Below are positions 16,093 through 24,928 of a DNA stretch of 29,503 nt, one piece after another. The position numbers were made by a program, and so were the translations under genes. Position 1 is the first letter of the stretch. Each line of letters opens with the position of its first letter. The notes beneath the pieces were generated by a model, which saw only the letters and a program-made list of their open reading frames with translations, was not told the origin of the DNA and searched no databases. This stretch comes from a virus. Location: positions 1-29,503 of the IMG/VR virus record IMGVR_UViG_3300025110_000083. One strand, given 5' to 3'.

Positions 16093-18521
16093 AACCCCAC
16101 TCTATAGAAACGTCCAACATTAGTACCCTCTTGTATTTCATAATCAAAGTCATCGCTATCTTTTAGGAACTGTTGTGTTTGAGGATCTAAAATCACTGGT
16201 ATTTCTTCTGTATATACAGGTGGAAGTGTTTTGGTAACAGTACCTGCTACTATAGGTGACATATACTTTGGATCTTGTGCTGAGTTTGGTTTATAAGTCA
16301 GCTGTAATACCTTTCTGAAATCAGCTTTAGTCCTAAGAGTTTGAATGATCTCCTTACCTAGTGGGTCTTTGGAATCTCTAAACATAGTTCCTTTAAAGTC
16401 TTCTATCTTTAGATCCATCTTCTCTAAGTATCCATGATCCTGAGCAGCTTTAAGTTGTTGCTGCCATATATCTATAGGACTACCCATAACACTGGGGTTG
16501 TAACCAGATAACTCATAGAATACCTCTGGGAGACGATAGCTTCTACCTTCTTTGATAGCTTTAGCTATATCCCTTAGTTTCTCAGGTTTAATTAGAAGAT
16601 CTCTGTGTAGAAGAGTTGGATCTTTAGCTACTCTTTGCTTGATCTTCTGTCTTTCTTTAAAGGTAGATACATTTAAAATAGGAGGTGCATTATCATGATT
16701 ACCTGGAGTGAAAGAAGCAAAGAATGATGTAACACCATTTGCTATCTCTTGCTTCCCTGGCTCTATGACTGAGTACTTACCAGTACCATTCTTGATTTTA
16801 AGTTCGATGTTCTGTAGTGCCTTATCAGCATCACCACCATTCCTTAAGAACTCCTTTCTAAACTCTAATTCTGCATGACGCTTAGCTTTCTCAAAACTAG
16901 GGTGTAAAGCAGTAGTCAAACTGTCTTCCTTCAGTGCAGCTCTGAGTGCTCCACCAAGGTCATCTTTAACAATGGATTTGAGATCTATTGTGCTGAATAG
17001 TTGATCATTCTGAGCAGCCTGTTTCCAATACTTATTCTTTAGATCTGTAGGTACGTATGGACCTGTTAGATCCTCAGTAGATAGTGAGTTGTTAAGAGCT
17101 AAATCATTGATTTGTTCTCTCCAGAAATCACCATCAGCTCTACCTTGTACACTCTGATCTAAGTAAACTAAGAATGGTGCAAGTTCCTCTGATGTATGAC
17201 CACTAGCAAATAACTGGTCTATACCTTGTTGTACAACTCTAGCATCACCGTTATATCTAGTTGGGTCATCTAGGAATGCTTTGAATTCAGCTCTTTCCTC
17301 TCGCCTCTTAGCTGTTAGTACAGCTTTAGATACTGTCTTTCTGTTCTCTTTCTCTATCCTTCTATTATTCATCAAGTCTCGGACTAGCTCTGGATTAGCA
17401 GCCGCCCAAGTCTTATTCATATGAGTTAGCTTAGTCTCATTCAACAGCTTGTAGACATCAGCATCACTAGGAAAGTTATCTATATTCTTTAAAACATCAG
17501 TAAAGATTTTCAACTTAGCTTCGGAAGGGGAAAGACTTGTTCCTGTTGAAGGATCTATTTCTCTAGTCTTCTGCAGCATGAGGTTGTTAAGAGCTGCACC
17601 TCCAGAGGTTGTGTTATAAGAAGCTGCTAATACTTGTATATGATCTTTACTTCTTATCTGGCTTTTTTGAATAGACTCACTTCTTCTAGCACCGTTAACA
17701 ATCTTACTGGTAGAAGATCTCATCTTTTGGAACATTGGCTCCAAGAAATCAGCACTAAAACCTTTTAGGCCATGAACTTCTAAATACTTATCTGCAAGTA
17801 TTTCCATTGCAGCTTCTTTCTGTGCAGCTGTATCAGCTTCCATTTTTGGAAGTTGCTGTAAAGCCCACTGTTCAAACTGATTACCAACAATGATTGAATA
17901 AGCTTTTCTTCTTCCATATTCAGATGCACTGTTCTTACCACGGACCCACATCTCTTCTTCGATGGTGAATCCTTCTTCTCTTAACTGATCAGCTAGTAGC
18001 TCTAGCTCTTCACCTTTAGCCCATTGATGCTCTTCTAATAAATCAAGTGCAATCTGATCATCAAGAGAGATACCATGCTTCAAATGAAACTTAGTACTTG
18101 TGCTTTGATCAACATCCCAGTTGTGTTTATTAAGTTTATCAACATCTCCAACAGCTTGCGGTACTAATTCAGTAAGAAAATTCTGTACCTCTTTAGCTTT
18201 AGCTTTATCTGCTTTTTGTTCTCTTTCAAAGTTATCTTCAAAGATTCCTTTATTAACCTTGAGTGCTTTCTCTCTTGTATCTATAACTTTATCTTCGATA
18301 TAGATATCTTTAAGATTAGCTTCCTCTGTTTTCTGTATCCTTTCTAAGTTTGCTTCAGCTGTTAGATCCCTTTCTCTACGCTCTTTTTCAGCTTCCTTTA
18401 AGTTAGCTAAGTTTTGATTGTCGTCTTCCCGCATACGGGTTAACTTTGCGTAGCCAGGGTCTATGTTGCTAAAACCTTTACCGATTGCTTGCAATTCGGG
18501 TGTGATTTTTCTTCTAGACAT
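16089..18521 (-). CDS. Internal virion protein (T7 gp15-like), 810 aa
   Basis: Second of the three ejection proteins by position and size (T7 gp15 is 747 aa). It is charged and predicted to be mostly helical: residues 30-120 are dense in Lys, Glu and Asp (NLKEAEKERRERDLTAEANL) and probably coiled coil. No transmembrane segment or enzymatic motif is apparent. The C-terminus ends DFDYEIQEGTNVGRFYRVGL. It is spaced three bases after the gp14-like gene and overlaps the gp16-like gene. In T7 this protein forms the periplasmic tube with gp16. The assignment is mainly positional. Confidence 0.85.
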   Translation of the reverse strand: MSRRKITPELQAIGKGFSNIDPGYAKLTRMREDDNQNLANLKEAEKERRERDLTAEANLERIQKTEEANLKDIYIEDKVIDTREKALKVNKGIFEDNFEREQKADKAKAKEVQNFLTELVPQAVGDVDKLNKHNWDVDQSTSTKFHLKHGISLDDQIALDLLEEHQWAKGEELELLADQLREEGFTIEEEMWVRGKNSASEYGRRKAYSIIVGNQFEQWALQQLPKMEADTAAQKEAAMEILADKYLEVHGLKGFSADFLEPMFQKMRSSTSKIVNGARRSESIQKSQIRSKDHIQVLAASYNTTSGGAALNNLMLQKTREIDPSTGTSLSPSEAKLKIFTDVLKNIDNFPSDADVYKLLNETKLTHMNKTWAAANPELVRDLMNNRRIEKENRKTVSKAVLTAKRREERAEFKAFLDDPTRYNGDARVVQQGIDQLFASGHTSEELAPFLVYLDQSVQGRADGDFWREQINDLALNNSLSTEDLTGPYVPTDLKNKYWKQAAQNDQLFSTIDLKSIVKDDLGGALRAALKEDSLTTALHPSFEKAKRHAELEFRKEFLRNGGDADKALQNIELKIKNGTGKYSVIEPGKQEIANGVTSFFASFTPGNHDNAPPILNVSTFKERQKIKQRVAKDPTLLHRDLLIKPEKLRDIAKAIKEGRSYRLPEVFYELSGYNPSVMGSPIDIWQQQLKAAQDHGYLEKMDLKIEDFKGTMFRDSKDPLGKEIIQTLRTKADFRKVLQLTYKPNSAQDPKYMSPIVAGTVTKTLPPVYTEEIPVILDPQTQQFLKDSDDFDYEIQEGTNVGRFYRVGL

Positions 18522-18524
18522 TGT

Positions 18525-19388
18525 TTATGATTTAATTGAGAACATATCTCCAAGTGATCCTGTTCCACCATCAAGTGATGAGGTATATGCTGAGAACCCT
18601 GCACCAGCTGCACTAGCTATTGTGCTGAACATACTTGGAACTGCTTGGAAAGATACACCCTTGATAGGCTTAGGTCCAAAGTCAAATTCCTCCAGTGCTC
18701 TAGGTAACATTCGTTCAGAGATCGGTGTCTTTAATGGTTTAAGTGGATCTGGTGCTTTAGTAGGTCTTATCATACGTTGAGCATCAGCTTGAGTCAGGAA
18801 GGTTCTAAGCTGCATACGTGACTCACGGTCTGCGCTCATCATATTTCTAGATAATATTGCTAATTCACTTCCAGTCTCAGCTATTTGAGATTGGTAGTTT
18901 TCTATTGCACTCTGACCTGATTGACCTTTAGCCATCAGATCACTCTTTAATCTTATACTATCTACTATTCGATCTTCATTCTGGTAAGCAAACTTAGCTC
19001 TATTTTCTTCATCTTGTATTTTCTTTTGATCTCTCGCTTCACCTACAGCTCTACGATATAAGCTTTCAGATTTATAATACTGACCCATCTTTGTTTGATG
19101 TTCGTAGTTAGCTATCTTTAATTTCTGCTGATAATTCCTTAAATTATTCTTATCTTTAAACTTAGCTAGCTTTAATTCATTACGAGCTGCAAGTTGAATA
19201 CCTCTTATCTGTTCATCTCTATTAGCAATTAGCCTTGCACCTTGCATCTCCCAACTAGGAAAATCAAACTCATCATACTTCTTCTGATAAAAAGCGTCTT
19301 CTTTATTCCTAGCTTTCTTTGCGTCTCTTCCAGCTGCCCACTTTGATGCGCCTGTTAAGGCTGCAGCTGCCCAAAATTGCCATGCCAT
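18525..19388 (-). CDS. Internal virion protein (T7 gp14-like), 287 aa
   Basis: Starts MAWQFWAAAALTGASKWAAG, a short hydrophobic N-terminus like the T7 gp14 membrane segment. It is followed by a long basic helical region (residues about 50-140, e.g. LKIANYEHQTKMGQYYKSES) and a QSQIAETGSELAILSRNMMS segment. The C-terminus is Gly/Ser-rich. It is the first of three ejection-protein genes after tail tube B and is expected to insert in the outer membrane. Length exceeds T7 gp14 (196 aa), with the extra at the C-terminus. The assignment rests on position and architecture. Confidence 0.82.
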   Translation of the reverse strand: MAWQFWAAAALTGASKWAAGRDAKKARNKEDAFYQKKYDEFDFPSWEMQGARLIANRDEQIRGIQLAARNELKLAKFKDKNNLRNYQQKLKIANYEHQTKMGQYYKSESLYRRAVGEARDQKKIQDEENRAKFAYQNEDRIVDSIRLKSDLMAKGQSGQSAIENYQSQIAETGSELAILSRNMMSADRESRMQLRTFLTQADAQRMIRPTKAPDPLKPLKTPISERMLPRALEEFDFGPKPIKGVSFQAVPSMFSTIASAAGAGFSAYTSSLDGGTGSLGDMFSIKS

Positions 19389-19391
19389 ATC

Positions 19392-22346
19392 TTAAGTCCT
19401 CCTATAAAATCTCGGTGAGTAGTTTCCTTCCCACATCATCGAGTTAAGAGAGACGGGAAATGGTGAGTCATTGAAGACTCGTAAGGTGAAGTTCTTACTT
19501 CTTTGGTGTACAGGTAGTGTGAATACTGTTGAATCATCTAAAGGTACATCATCAGCTAGGTAAGTGTTAGCTGAGGTTATTGGTTGTAATTGATACCACT
19601 CATCTAGATAGACAAGTATCGCATCCCCTGTAGCAGGGGCAGTGTCAAATTTTATTTTAGTATCACTTTCAAAATCCCAAGCTGTAGAAGTTACATTATT
19701 AATTTTTACTTTTACTTGTTCTCTGTCTACATAAGATAAATCAGATGCAATCCATTCGAATTCAGTAGTTGAGTTATCTCCTGTGAATTCTTTTTTACCT
19801 GCAAATCTACCTATTGCTTTAAGTTTAAAACCTAATACACCTGATAAACCTACATCAAACTTAAGTCTTGATATTGTAAGGCTTGCTGTAAAGTCAACAC
19901 TCTTACCATCTTGATCTAATTGGTAGTATATCTGTGGTAATGTTACATCAAAATTATAGGCATAACCTACATATACATTGCTTGCAATGCTAGTAAGGTT
20001 CTGTCCAGGTACTATGAAGTATGTACCATCTGCATCTACCTCTGGGGTAATAGTGAATCCTGAGTTATTATATGTACCAGCTGCTGTTGTACCACTAACA
20101 ATTAGTACATTCTTTGGACCTTGTAAGTATGCATAAGGTAGGTAGCATTTAGATCTATCTACTGCATCTATAGTTGCAGTGGCTGTAGCACCACTACCTC
20201 CTCCTCCAGAGAAACTAATTGTAGGGGTGTATTGATAGTTTATTCCTACATTAGTTAATGTTATACCTGTGACAGCACCACCTGATATGGTTGCTGTACC
20301 AGTTGCAGTTGTACCACTGTAGGGTGCAGTAATTGTAACTGTAGGTGGTGATGTATAGCCACTACCACCAGCTGTTATAGTGGTTGATACTATATTTCTA
20401 TATCTAATTTCAGTTGGTAATGAATAAAGATCCATACAAGGGTTGATTTTCTGACCATCAACGTTAGTGATTATGGATACCTCTGGACTTTGAGTTAGGT
20501 TTGAACTAGATAATGTGTACTGATAATGTGTAGTTACATTACCACTACCATCTGTAAGTGTATAGGTGTTCTTATTAACACAATACATATCATCCTGATC
20601 TAAGGCTAGACCCTGAACAGTTCCAGGTAAACTCCACTTAAACCAAGACTCCATCAATAGTTCTTTACCATTTGAGTAAGTCTTATAGAAGAATATCTCA
20701 TTACTATCCTGTGCAGACATAGCAATGAACTCATTCTGTATACTGGCTACAAGTGTATCTACATCAATCGTTATCCACTCATTAACTACACGACCTATAT
20801 CAAGGATGTCTGGACTCTCACCTAAACCTTTAGTTGTCATAGCAAACACCCTAACGAAGTTAGGAGTCTTGCTAATGAAGTTCATGTGAGTACCAATGTC
20901 TATTGGCTCAACATCATCACTCATTTCCATGTTTGACATGGGAGCTATCTTTGATGCATTGGGAGACAACTGACCGTTCTCTTCTCCATACATCAAGAAC
21001 TGTTGGTTCTTAGCAAACAGTACTAAACCCTGTCTGAATGGTTTAACAGAGAATAGTTTACAAGGTCTAAGAGAGGCACAGTTTAGAGATACTCGATCTC
21101 CTGACGATACAAATCTAGCTGTAATCCTATAGAAGTCATATGGTTTAGTTGCTTTACTGAGTACTACATTATCTTCAGTTAATACACCTAACCTAGCATC
21201 ATGAAAGAAGAGTTTAGTAATAGTTTTACCAACAAATACAGGGTGTTGATTTGTGATATCACTACCTACCATCCTGTCTTCCCAGGGTATCTCCTCAAAA
21301 TCAAAAGTAGTAGCTCCTGTATTTACTAACCTATGAGGCATAGTCGATGCAGTTAATCCTGTAGAAATATTAGGAGCAAGTGTTTCCTTCCAATAACCCT
21401 TTCCAGCTGTACCGTTATCTGCTACAAACTTTGCATAGATATCATTAGTTGAATCTCTATCTCCATTAGTAATACCTACAACATGGTTATGGAATGAGTT
21501 AGGAGGTAACGATGCTTCATCTAATGCGTGATCCTGATAGACAACTAACCTCTTATTATCTGCACCACCTTTAGCTTCTAAGGTGAATGGAGTTAAGGTT
21601 TGATTACCACCAACATTGAGCTGATAATCTAATTGTAGAGATGTACCGTATTTAGTACATGTCATACCAGTGATATTCTTAGCATCAATTGCAGCTTTGA
21701 TTTTTGTTAGTACATCTTCATACTTATCATCTGAATCTGATGTAGCTGTAGCTACTTGAATAGCACTCTTCTCTGCAAGTATAGCTGTACCACCTAACTT
21801 AACTTCCCAGTCTTGACTGATCATATCAAGAGCAGTACCAGTAAGTAACACGGTTCCTCTGCTAGCAGCTACAAATGTAGGAGCTGCCTTAGCTGTGATA
21901 ACTTTTGAATTGTTTGTTATGAATGTAGCTGCGTCTACAGTTAGTACATCATAGTTTGATTTAGTTCCATCAAGATATGCATGTGCTCCTATAGCTGCAT
22001 TAGTTGTTTTATCTGTAATCGTACATACTGCCCCTGTATCAGCATTCCATACATGGATTGTACCATTAGTATTACCTACTTTAGGTGTGACACATCCTAT
22101 ATATTTAGTAGCACTTCTGTTGATATAGAACCACTTGGCTCCATCTAATTGAGTACCACTAAAGTCTGTACCACTTGAATTTTTTAACTTTGAAATAAAC
22201 TTTAGCCCAGGTCTTTTAGTTAAGCCTAGTGTTACATCAGGGAATCCATTCAAACACTCTTTTACTTGGCCTGGAATTTTCTTACTATCTGCTTGTTTAG
22301 ATACGCCACTTAAGTAGTGTGGTATCTTTTGAGTTACGGCTGCCAT
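19392..22346 (-). CDS. Tail tubular protein B (T7 gp12-like), 984 aa
   Basis: Builds the tail nozzle below the gp11-like adaptor. The N-terminus carries the hallmark of gp12 proteins: TQKIPHYLSGVSKQADSKKI, then LNGFPDVTLGLTKRPGLKFI. Middle sections with GSDITNQHPVFVGKTITKLF and FRQGLVLFAKNQQFLMYGEE are also typical. Residues about 650-728 are an insert rich in Gly, Thr and Pro (GSGYTSPPTVTITAPYSG, then GGGGSGATATATI), which may be a surface-exposed beta domain. The length is 984 aa against 794 aa in T7. The start ATG overlaps the stop of the gp11-like gene by one base. Confidence 0.93.
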   Translation of the reverse strand: MAAVTQKIPHYLSGVSKQADSKKIPGQVKECLNGFPDVTLGLTKRPGLKFISKLKNSSGTDFSGTQLDGAKWFYINRSATKYIGCVTPKVGNTNGTIHVWNADTGAVCTITDKTTNAAIGAHAYLDGTKSNYDVLTVDAATFITNNSKVITAKAAPTFVAASRGTVLLTGTALDMISQDWEVKLGGTAILAEKSAIQVATATSDSDDKYEDVLTKIKAAIDAKNITGMTCTKYGTSLQLDYQLNVGGNQTLTPFTLEAKGGADNKRLVVYQDHALDEASLPPNSFHNHVVGITNGDRDSTNDIYAKFVADNGTAGKGYWKETLAPNISTGLTASTMPHRLVNTGATTFDFEEIPWEDRMVGSDITNQHPVFVGKTITKLFFHDARLGVLTEDNVVLSKATKPYDFYRITARFVSSGDRVSLNCASLRPCKLFSVKPFRQGLVLFAKNQQFLMYGEENGQLSPNASKIAPMSNMEMSDDVEPIDIGTHMNFISKTPNFVRVFAMTTKGLGESPDILDIGRVVNEWITIDVDTLVASIQNEFIAMSAQDSNEIFFYKTYSNGKELLMESWFKWSLPGTVQGLALDQDDMYCVNKNTYTLTDGSGNVTTHYQYTLSSSNLTQSPEVSIITNVDGQKINPCMDLYSLPTEIRYRNIVSTTITAGGSGYTSPPTVTITAPYSGTTATGTATISGGAVTGITLTNVGINYQYTPTISFSGGGGSGATATATIDAVDRSKCYLPYAYLQGPKNVLIVSGTTAAGTYNNSGFTITPEVDADGTYFIVPGQNLTSIASNVYVGYAYNFDVTLPQIYYQLDQDGKSVDFTASLTISRLKFDVGLSGVLGFKLKAIGRFAGKKEFTGDNSTTEFEWIASDLSYVDREQVKVKINNVTSTAWDFESDTKIKFDTAPATGDAILVYLDEWYQLQPITSANTYLADDVPLDDSTVFTLPVHQRSKNFTLRVFNDSPFPVSLNSMMWEGNYSPRFYRRT

Positions 22347-22960
22347 TATCTAGAAAGTGCATGATAAGGTTCATAACTGACATAAGGGTGTCCTCCGTCA
22401 GCGTGTCCAAAGAATGAATAATCACCTTGGGCTGTTTCGTATTCAAGAGCCATAGCTCTCATGTATGCTTCCTTCTGTTGAAGCATTTGATACTGTGTGC
22501 TATCACCAACTATTCTACTAGAGGTAATAGAGGAAGCTCTGGCTGTGATGTAATCTTGTATAGGACGTGGTAGATCTACCCAGTCAAATAGCCAAGTTAT
22601 ATCACACTCTACAGCTCCATCTGTCCATTGATCAGTGTGGTTTTGTTTGTCATATAATTTACCGTTTCTTCTTACTACATTCTTATCACTCGCTGATGGT
22701 TGATGTAGATCAACTTGTAACATGTTGTTGGGTATGACAATTTCATTGTTACTATCTGGTGTCATGTCATAATGCTCTTCCTTGTTAAAGGACCAGCCTT
22801 CACTTTGAACTTCTCTACTAACTTCTAAAAGTGTTTGATAAGCAATCGCAACGTCTGGGTTGGTTTCATCCAAAGTGGTGACTGGTGCCTGACCACAAGC
22901 CATCAGTATTTGATTTATAGCAAGTAATTCTTGAGCAGCATTAGTGGTAGGGAAAGCCAT
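22346..22960 (-). CDS. Tail tubular protein A (T7 gp11-like), 204 aa
   Basis: The adaptor that binds the portal and the gp12-like nozzle. I chose MAFPTTNAAQELLAINQILM at 22960 as start; the open frame runs 23 codons further upstream, but that part reads through the capsid terminator hairpin and is unlikely to be coding. Typical features are AAQELLAINQILMACGQAPV, the EGWSFN segment and RPIQDYITARASSI with the C-terminal ALEYETAQGDYSFFGH. The length matches T7 gp11 (196 aa). It is the first gene after the terminator, so its expression depends on read-through or a promoter I cannot define. Confidence 0.92.
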   Translation of the reverse strand: MAFPTTNAAQELLAINQILMACGQAPVTTLDETNPDVAIAYQTLLEVSREVQSEGWSFNKEEHYDMTPDSNNEIVIPNNMLQVDLHQPSASDKNVVRRNGKLYDKQNHTDQWTDGAVECDITWLFDWVDLPRPIQDYITARASSITSSRIVGDSTQYQMLQQKEAYMRAMALEYETAQGDYSFFGHADGGHPYVSYEPYHALSR

Positions 22961-22980
22961 AGGTATAAATATTTGTGAAT

Positions 22981-23007
22981 AAAAAAAAGGGAGCCATAAA
23001 GACTCCC
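22981..23007 (-). terminator. Intrinsic terminator after the major capsid gene
   Basis: On the coding strand a 7-bp stem (GGGAGTC pairing with GGCTCCC, one G-U pair) closes a 5-base loop TTTAT and is followed directly by eight T. It starts ten bases beyond the capsid stop codon. The position matches the terminator downstream of T7 gene 10, which partly uncouples capsid from tail gene expression. Confidence 0.92.
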
Positions 23008-23016
23008 TTAATAGGG

Positions 23017-24153
23017 TTATGCACCCCAAGCAGAAGGTGCAGAAGCACCAACATAAAGTTCAACTGCAGCAGCAGGGTTGACATAATCTGCCCCACATGC
23101 TAAGCGACCCAATATCACATCCCCCTGGTAAATAACCGAAACATCTCCTTTAGTTACTTGAACTTGAGGACCGATAGCTTCAACAATACCTGCAGCTTCA
23201 CGTTGGAAGATAAGTCCACAAGACTTACTACCTACTTCAGCAGCTGTACCGTAATCGTTATTAATACCTGTATCAGAGTCTGCAACATCGTTGTCTAATG
23301 TTGGACCAACGAAACTACCTACATTAGTAGGGGCAGTAACGCCAGTTGTACCACCGTAAGCAGTACCATATTTGCCAAGGAACGGAATGTTCATGGACTT
23401 GTAAATCTTGATACCAGCGATCTCTGTAATTCCAGTTCCACTCTGACGAGATGAACCTTGTGAGTCTCTGTTAACTAGACCGTTCTCACCTACTTGTTGG
23501 ATGAGTTCGTAGTATTGACGTGGGTTTAATACCGCTACTCTACCATCAGTACTGACTCCCTTTTCATCAAGGGCTGCAGCTGCGTCATAAAACGCATTAA
23601 CTAGGTTTGCAGGTACATAAGCATCAGAGTCATTGGTTGTTGTACCAACACGAATCTGAGTTCCACCTGGCTCTATAAAGTTTGTCTTAGTGATAGGTGA
23701 GGGCTTACGTGCTCCACGTGTAACAGCTCTGAAAGCGAGTCTGTCATATTTCTCAGCTAGAGCATATCCAATCTTACGAGAGATCTCTGATCTCAAATCG
23801 TAGTGAGCAAGAACTTCGTCTAACTCGTAAAGGAAAGCTGAACTGATAAGAAGATCATCAACTGTGATAGTCTTCTCTGCTACTGGAGGTGCGCCATCAC
23901 TGTTACCCAAGATTGGTTTTCCTGGTGTGTGGAATTCACTCGTGGTGCGACCTGTGTAGATGAACTGTAATGATTTACCGTTCTTTAAAGTTCTCTTCAT
24001 GAGAAGATCCCTAGCAATTGTATTGTTTTGGAATCCTTTGAACATCTCACCTGAGAACAGCTTGAGATATAGTGCTCTTACGTCACCTGCACTATTCGCT
24101 TGGCCCTGACGGGTTAACGAAGTGGCGGTGCCAGAGGCATTCTGATGTGCCAT
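23017..24153 (-). CDS. Major capsid protein (T7 gp10-like)
   Basis: A 378-aa HK97-fold shell protein. The N-terminus has TSLTRQGQANSAGDVRALYL and the segment LFSGEMFKGFQNNTIARDLL typical of the T7 group, then GKSLQFIYTGRT, GAPPVAEKTITVDDLLISSA, VAVLNPRQYYELIQ, FQREAAGIVEAIGPQVQV and ILGRLACGADYVNPAA. The length is close to T7 gp10A (345 aa). It is separated from the scaffold gene by the accessory cassette and tRNA, and ends just before an intrinsic terminator. No Shine-Dalgarno core is seen before the ATG. Identification is firm. Confidence 0.96.
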   Translation of the reverse strand: MAHQNASGTATSLTRQGQANSAGDVRALYLKLFSGEMFKGFQNNTIARDLLMKRTLKNGKSLQFIYTGRTTSEFHTPGKPILGNSDGAPPVAEKTITVDDLLISSAFLYELDEVLAHYDLRSEISRKIGYALAEKYDRLAFRAVTRGARKPSPITKTNFIEPGGTQIRVGTTTNDSDAYVPANLVNAFYDAAAALDEKGVSTDGRVAVLNPRQYYELIQQVGENGLVNRDSQGSSRQSGTGITEIAGIKIYKSMNIPFLGKYGTAYGGTTGVTAPTNVGSFVGPTLDNDVADSDTGINNDYGTAAEVGSKSCGLIFQREAAGIVEAIGPQVQVTKGDVSVIYQGDVILGRLACGADYVNPAAAVELYVGASAPSAWGA

Positions 24154-24228
24154 TTATCTATGTTTTAATTTTATGAGTTGTATAAATCTTCTTCGCATGC
24201 AAATTAAATTGAATGTTTTGTGGTCTTT

Positions 24229-24252
24229 CCCACCGTCTAGACGGCTAATGGG
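24229..24252 (-). other. Palindromic hairpin between tRNA-Gly and capsid gene
   Basis: A perfect 12-base palindrome (CCGTCTAGACGG, 24233-24244) is flanked on the coding strand by CCCA with a TTAG spacer and by TGGG, allowing an extended stem with a bulge. No T-run follows, so it is not an ordinary terminator. It may be an RNA-processing site that releases the tRNA and the capsid message, or a protein-binding site. Confidence 0.55.
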
Positions 24253-24280
24253 TATCTGTCGTAACAGGCCAAGAGCCAAA

Positions 24281-24351
24281 AGCGAGCTATCGGAATCGAA
24301 CCGATGAACCTAGCTTGGAAGGCTAGAGTTTTACCGCTAAACTAAGCTCGC
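24281..24351 (-). tRNA. tRNA-Gly (anticodon UCC)
   Basis: A complete 71-base cloverleaf is readable. The acceptor stem GCGAGCT/AGCTCGC is perfect. The D-stem is GTTT/AAAC with loop AGCGGTA. The anticodon stem CTAGC/GCTAG has loop CTTCCAA (anticodon TCC, reading GGA). The variable loop is 4 bases, and the T-stem ATCGG/CCGAT has loop TTCGATT. The discriminator base is T, usual for bacterial tRNA-Gly. The 3' CCA is not encoded. It lies between the 60-aa gene and the capsid gene in the same direction, so it would be cut from the structural transcript. Confidence 0.95.
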
Positions 24352-24378
24352 TAGAAAGGTACCGAAGTACCTCTCTAT

Positions 24379-24561
24379 TTATAAAGTTGTTAAAGCTTCT
24401 TCAATACCTATGTCTGGCATATCATCAGCTGGAATTTCTTCTTCAATCGTAAGTGGGTCCATCATGTGTAGAGGGATTCCTGATTTAGAGAATTCGGGTT
24501 CGGGTGTAAGGCTTGTGATCTGTGCCTTATCTCCTTCGCAGTCTGATTGATGATGTGACAT
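24379..24561 (-). CDS. Small acidic protein, 60 aa
   Basis: Starts MSHHQSDCEGDKAQITSLTP and ends DIGIEEALTTL. It is acidic, with Pro-rich and Met-containing stretches (HMMDPLTIEEEIPADDMPDI), and no membrane or signal sequence. Its ATG overlaps the stop of the beta-barrel-like gene by one base (TAATG), implying coupled translation. The function is unknown. Confidence 0.7.
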   Translation of the reverse strand: MSHHQSDCEGDKAQITSLTPEPEFSKSGIPLHMMDPLTIEEEIPADDMPDIGIEEALTTL

Positions 24562-24923
24562 TAGAAAGTATACTTAGCTCCAGCCTTAACGTTATATACA
24601 TTGTCTAAATCGCCAGCTGTGATGCCAGCGAACTCACCATAGAAGCCTACCTTATCAGTTGCCTTAAGGTTAGCTCCGATCTTACCAGAGATCTCAGTGT
24701 TAGTACCATCAATACCTTCAGTTGCAAGTACTGTTGGACCACCTTGAACATAGTAAGCTACCTTATCAGTACCTCCTTCATATCCAACGTGGAAGTCAAT
24801 GGCTCTACCAAAATAGTCAGAACCTGTGTAACCCTGATTCAATTCAGTGTTAACATATACTCCCGCGAATGCAGGTGCAGACGCTAGAGTGGTTGTTGCG
24901 AGAGCAAGTGCAAGTGTTTTCAT
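24561..24923 (-). CDS. Secreted outer-membrane beta-barrel-like protein, 120 aa
   Basis: The chosen start MKTLALALATTTLASAPAFA at 24923 gives a textbook signal peptide with cleavage after AFA; the longer frame upstream overlaps the 20-aa peptide and is not used. The mature protein of about 100 residues has alternating patterns suggesting six or so beta strands (GVYVNTELNQGYTG, AIDFHVGYEGG, KVAYYVQGGP, KIGANLKATDKVGFYGEFAG, VKAGAKYTF). It ends in Phe, as in outer-membrane proteins whose last strand is recognised by the BAM complex. Similar small proteins are, from memory, frequent in cyanophages. It sits six bases after the peptide gene led by the glutamine-II-like element, so it may be expressed with it. 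A role in altering the host outer membrane during infection is possible but inferred. Confidence 0.85.
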   Translation of the reverse strand: MKTLALALATTTLASAPAFAGVYVNTELNQGYTGSDYFGRAIDFHVGYEGGTDKVAYYVQGGPTVLATEGIDGTNTEISGKIGANLKATDKVGFYGEFAGITAGDLDNVYNVKAGAKYTF

Positions 24924-24928
24924 TTTAA

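Noticed and set aside
22961-23029. N-terminal 23-codon extension of the gp11-like gene
   Set aside because: It overlaps the capsid stop and the intrinsic terminator, and the normal gp11 start MAFPTTNAA follows.
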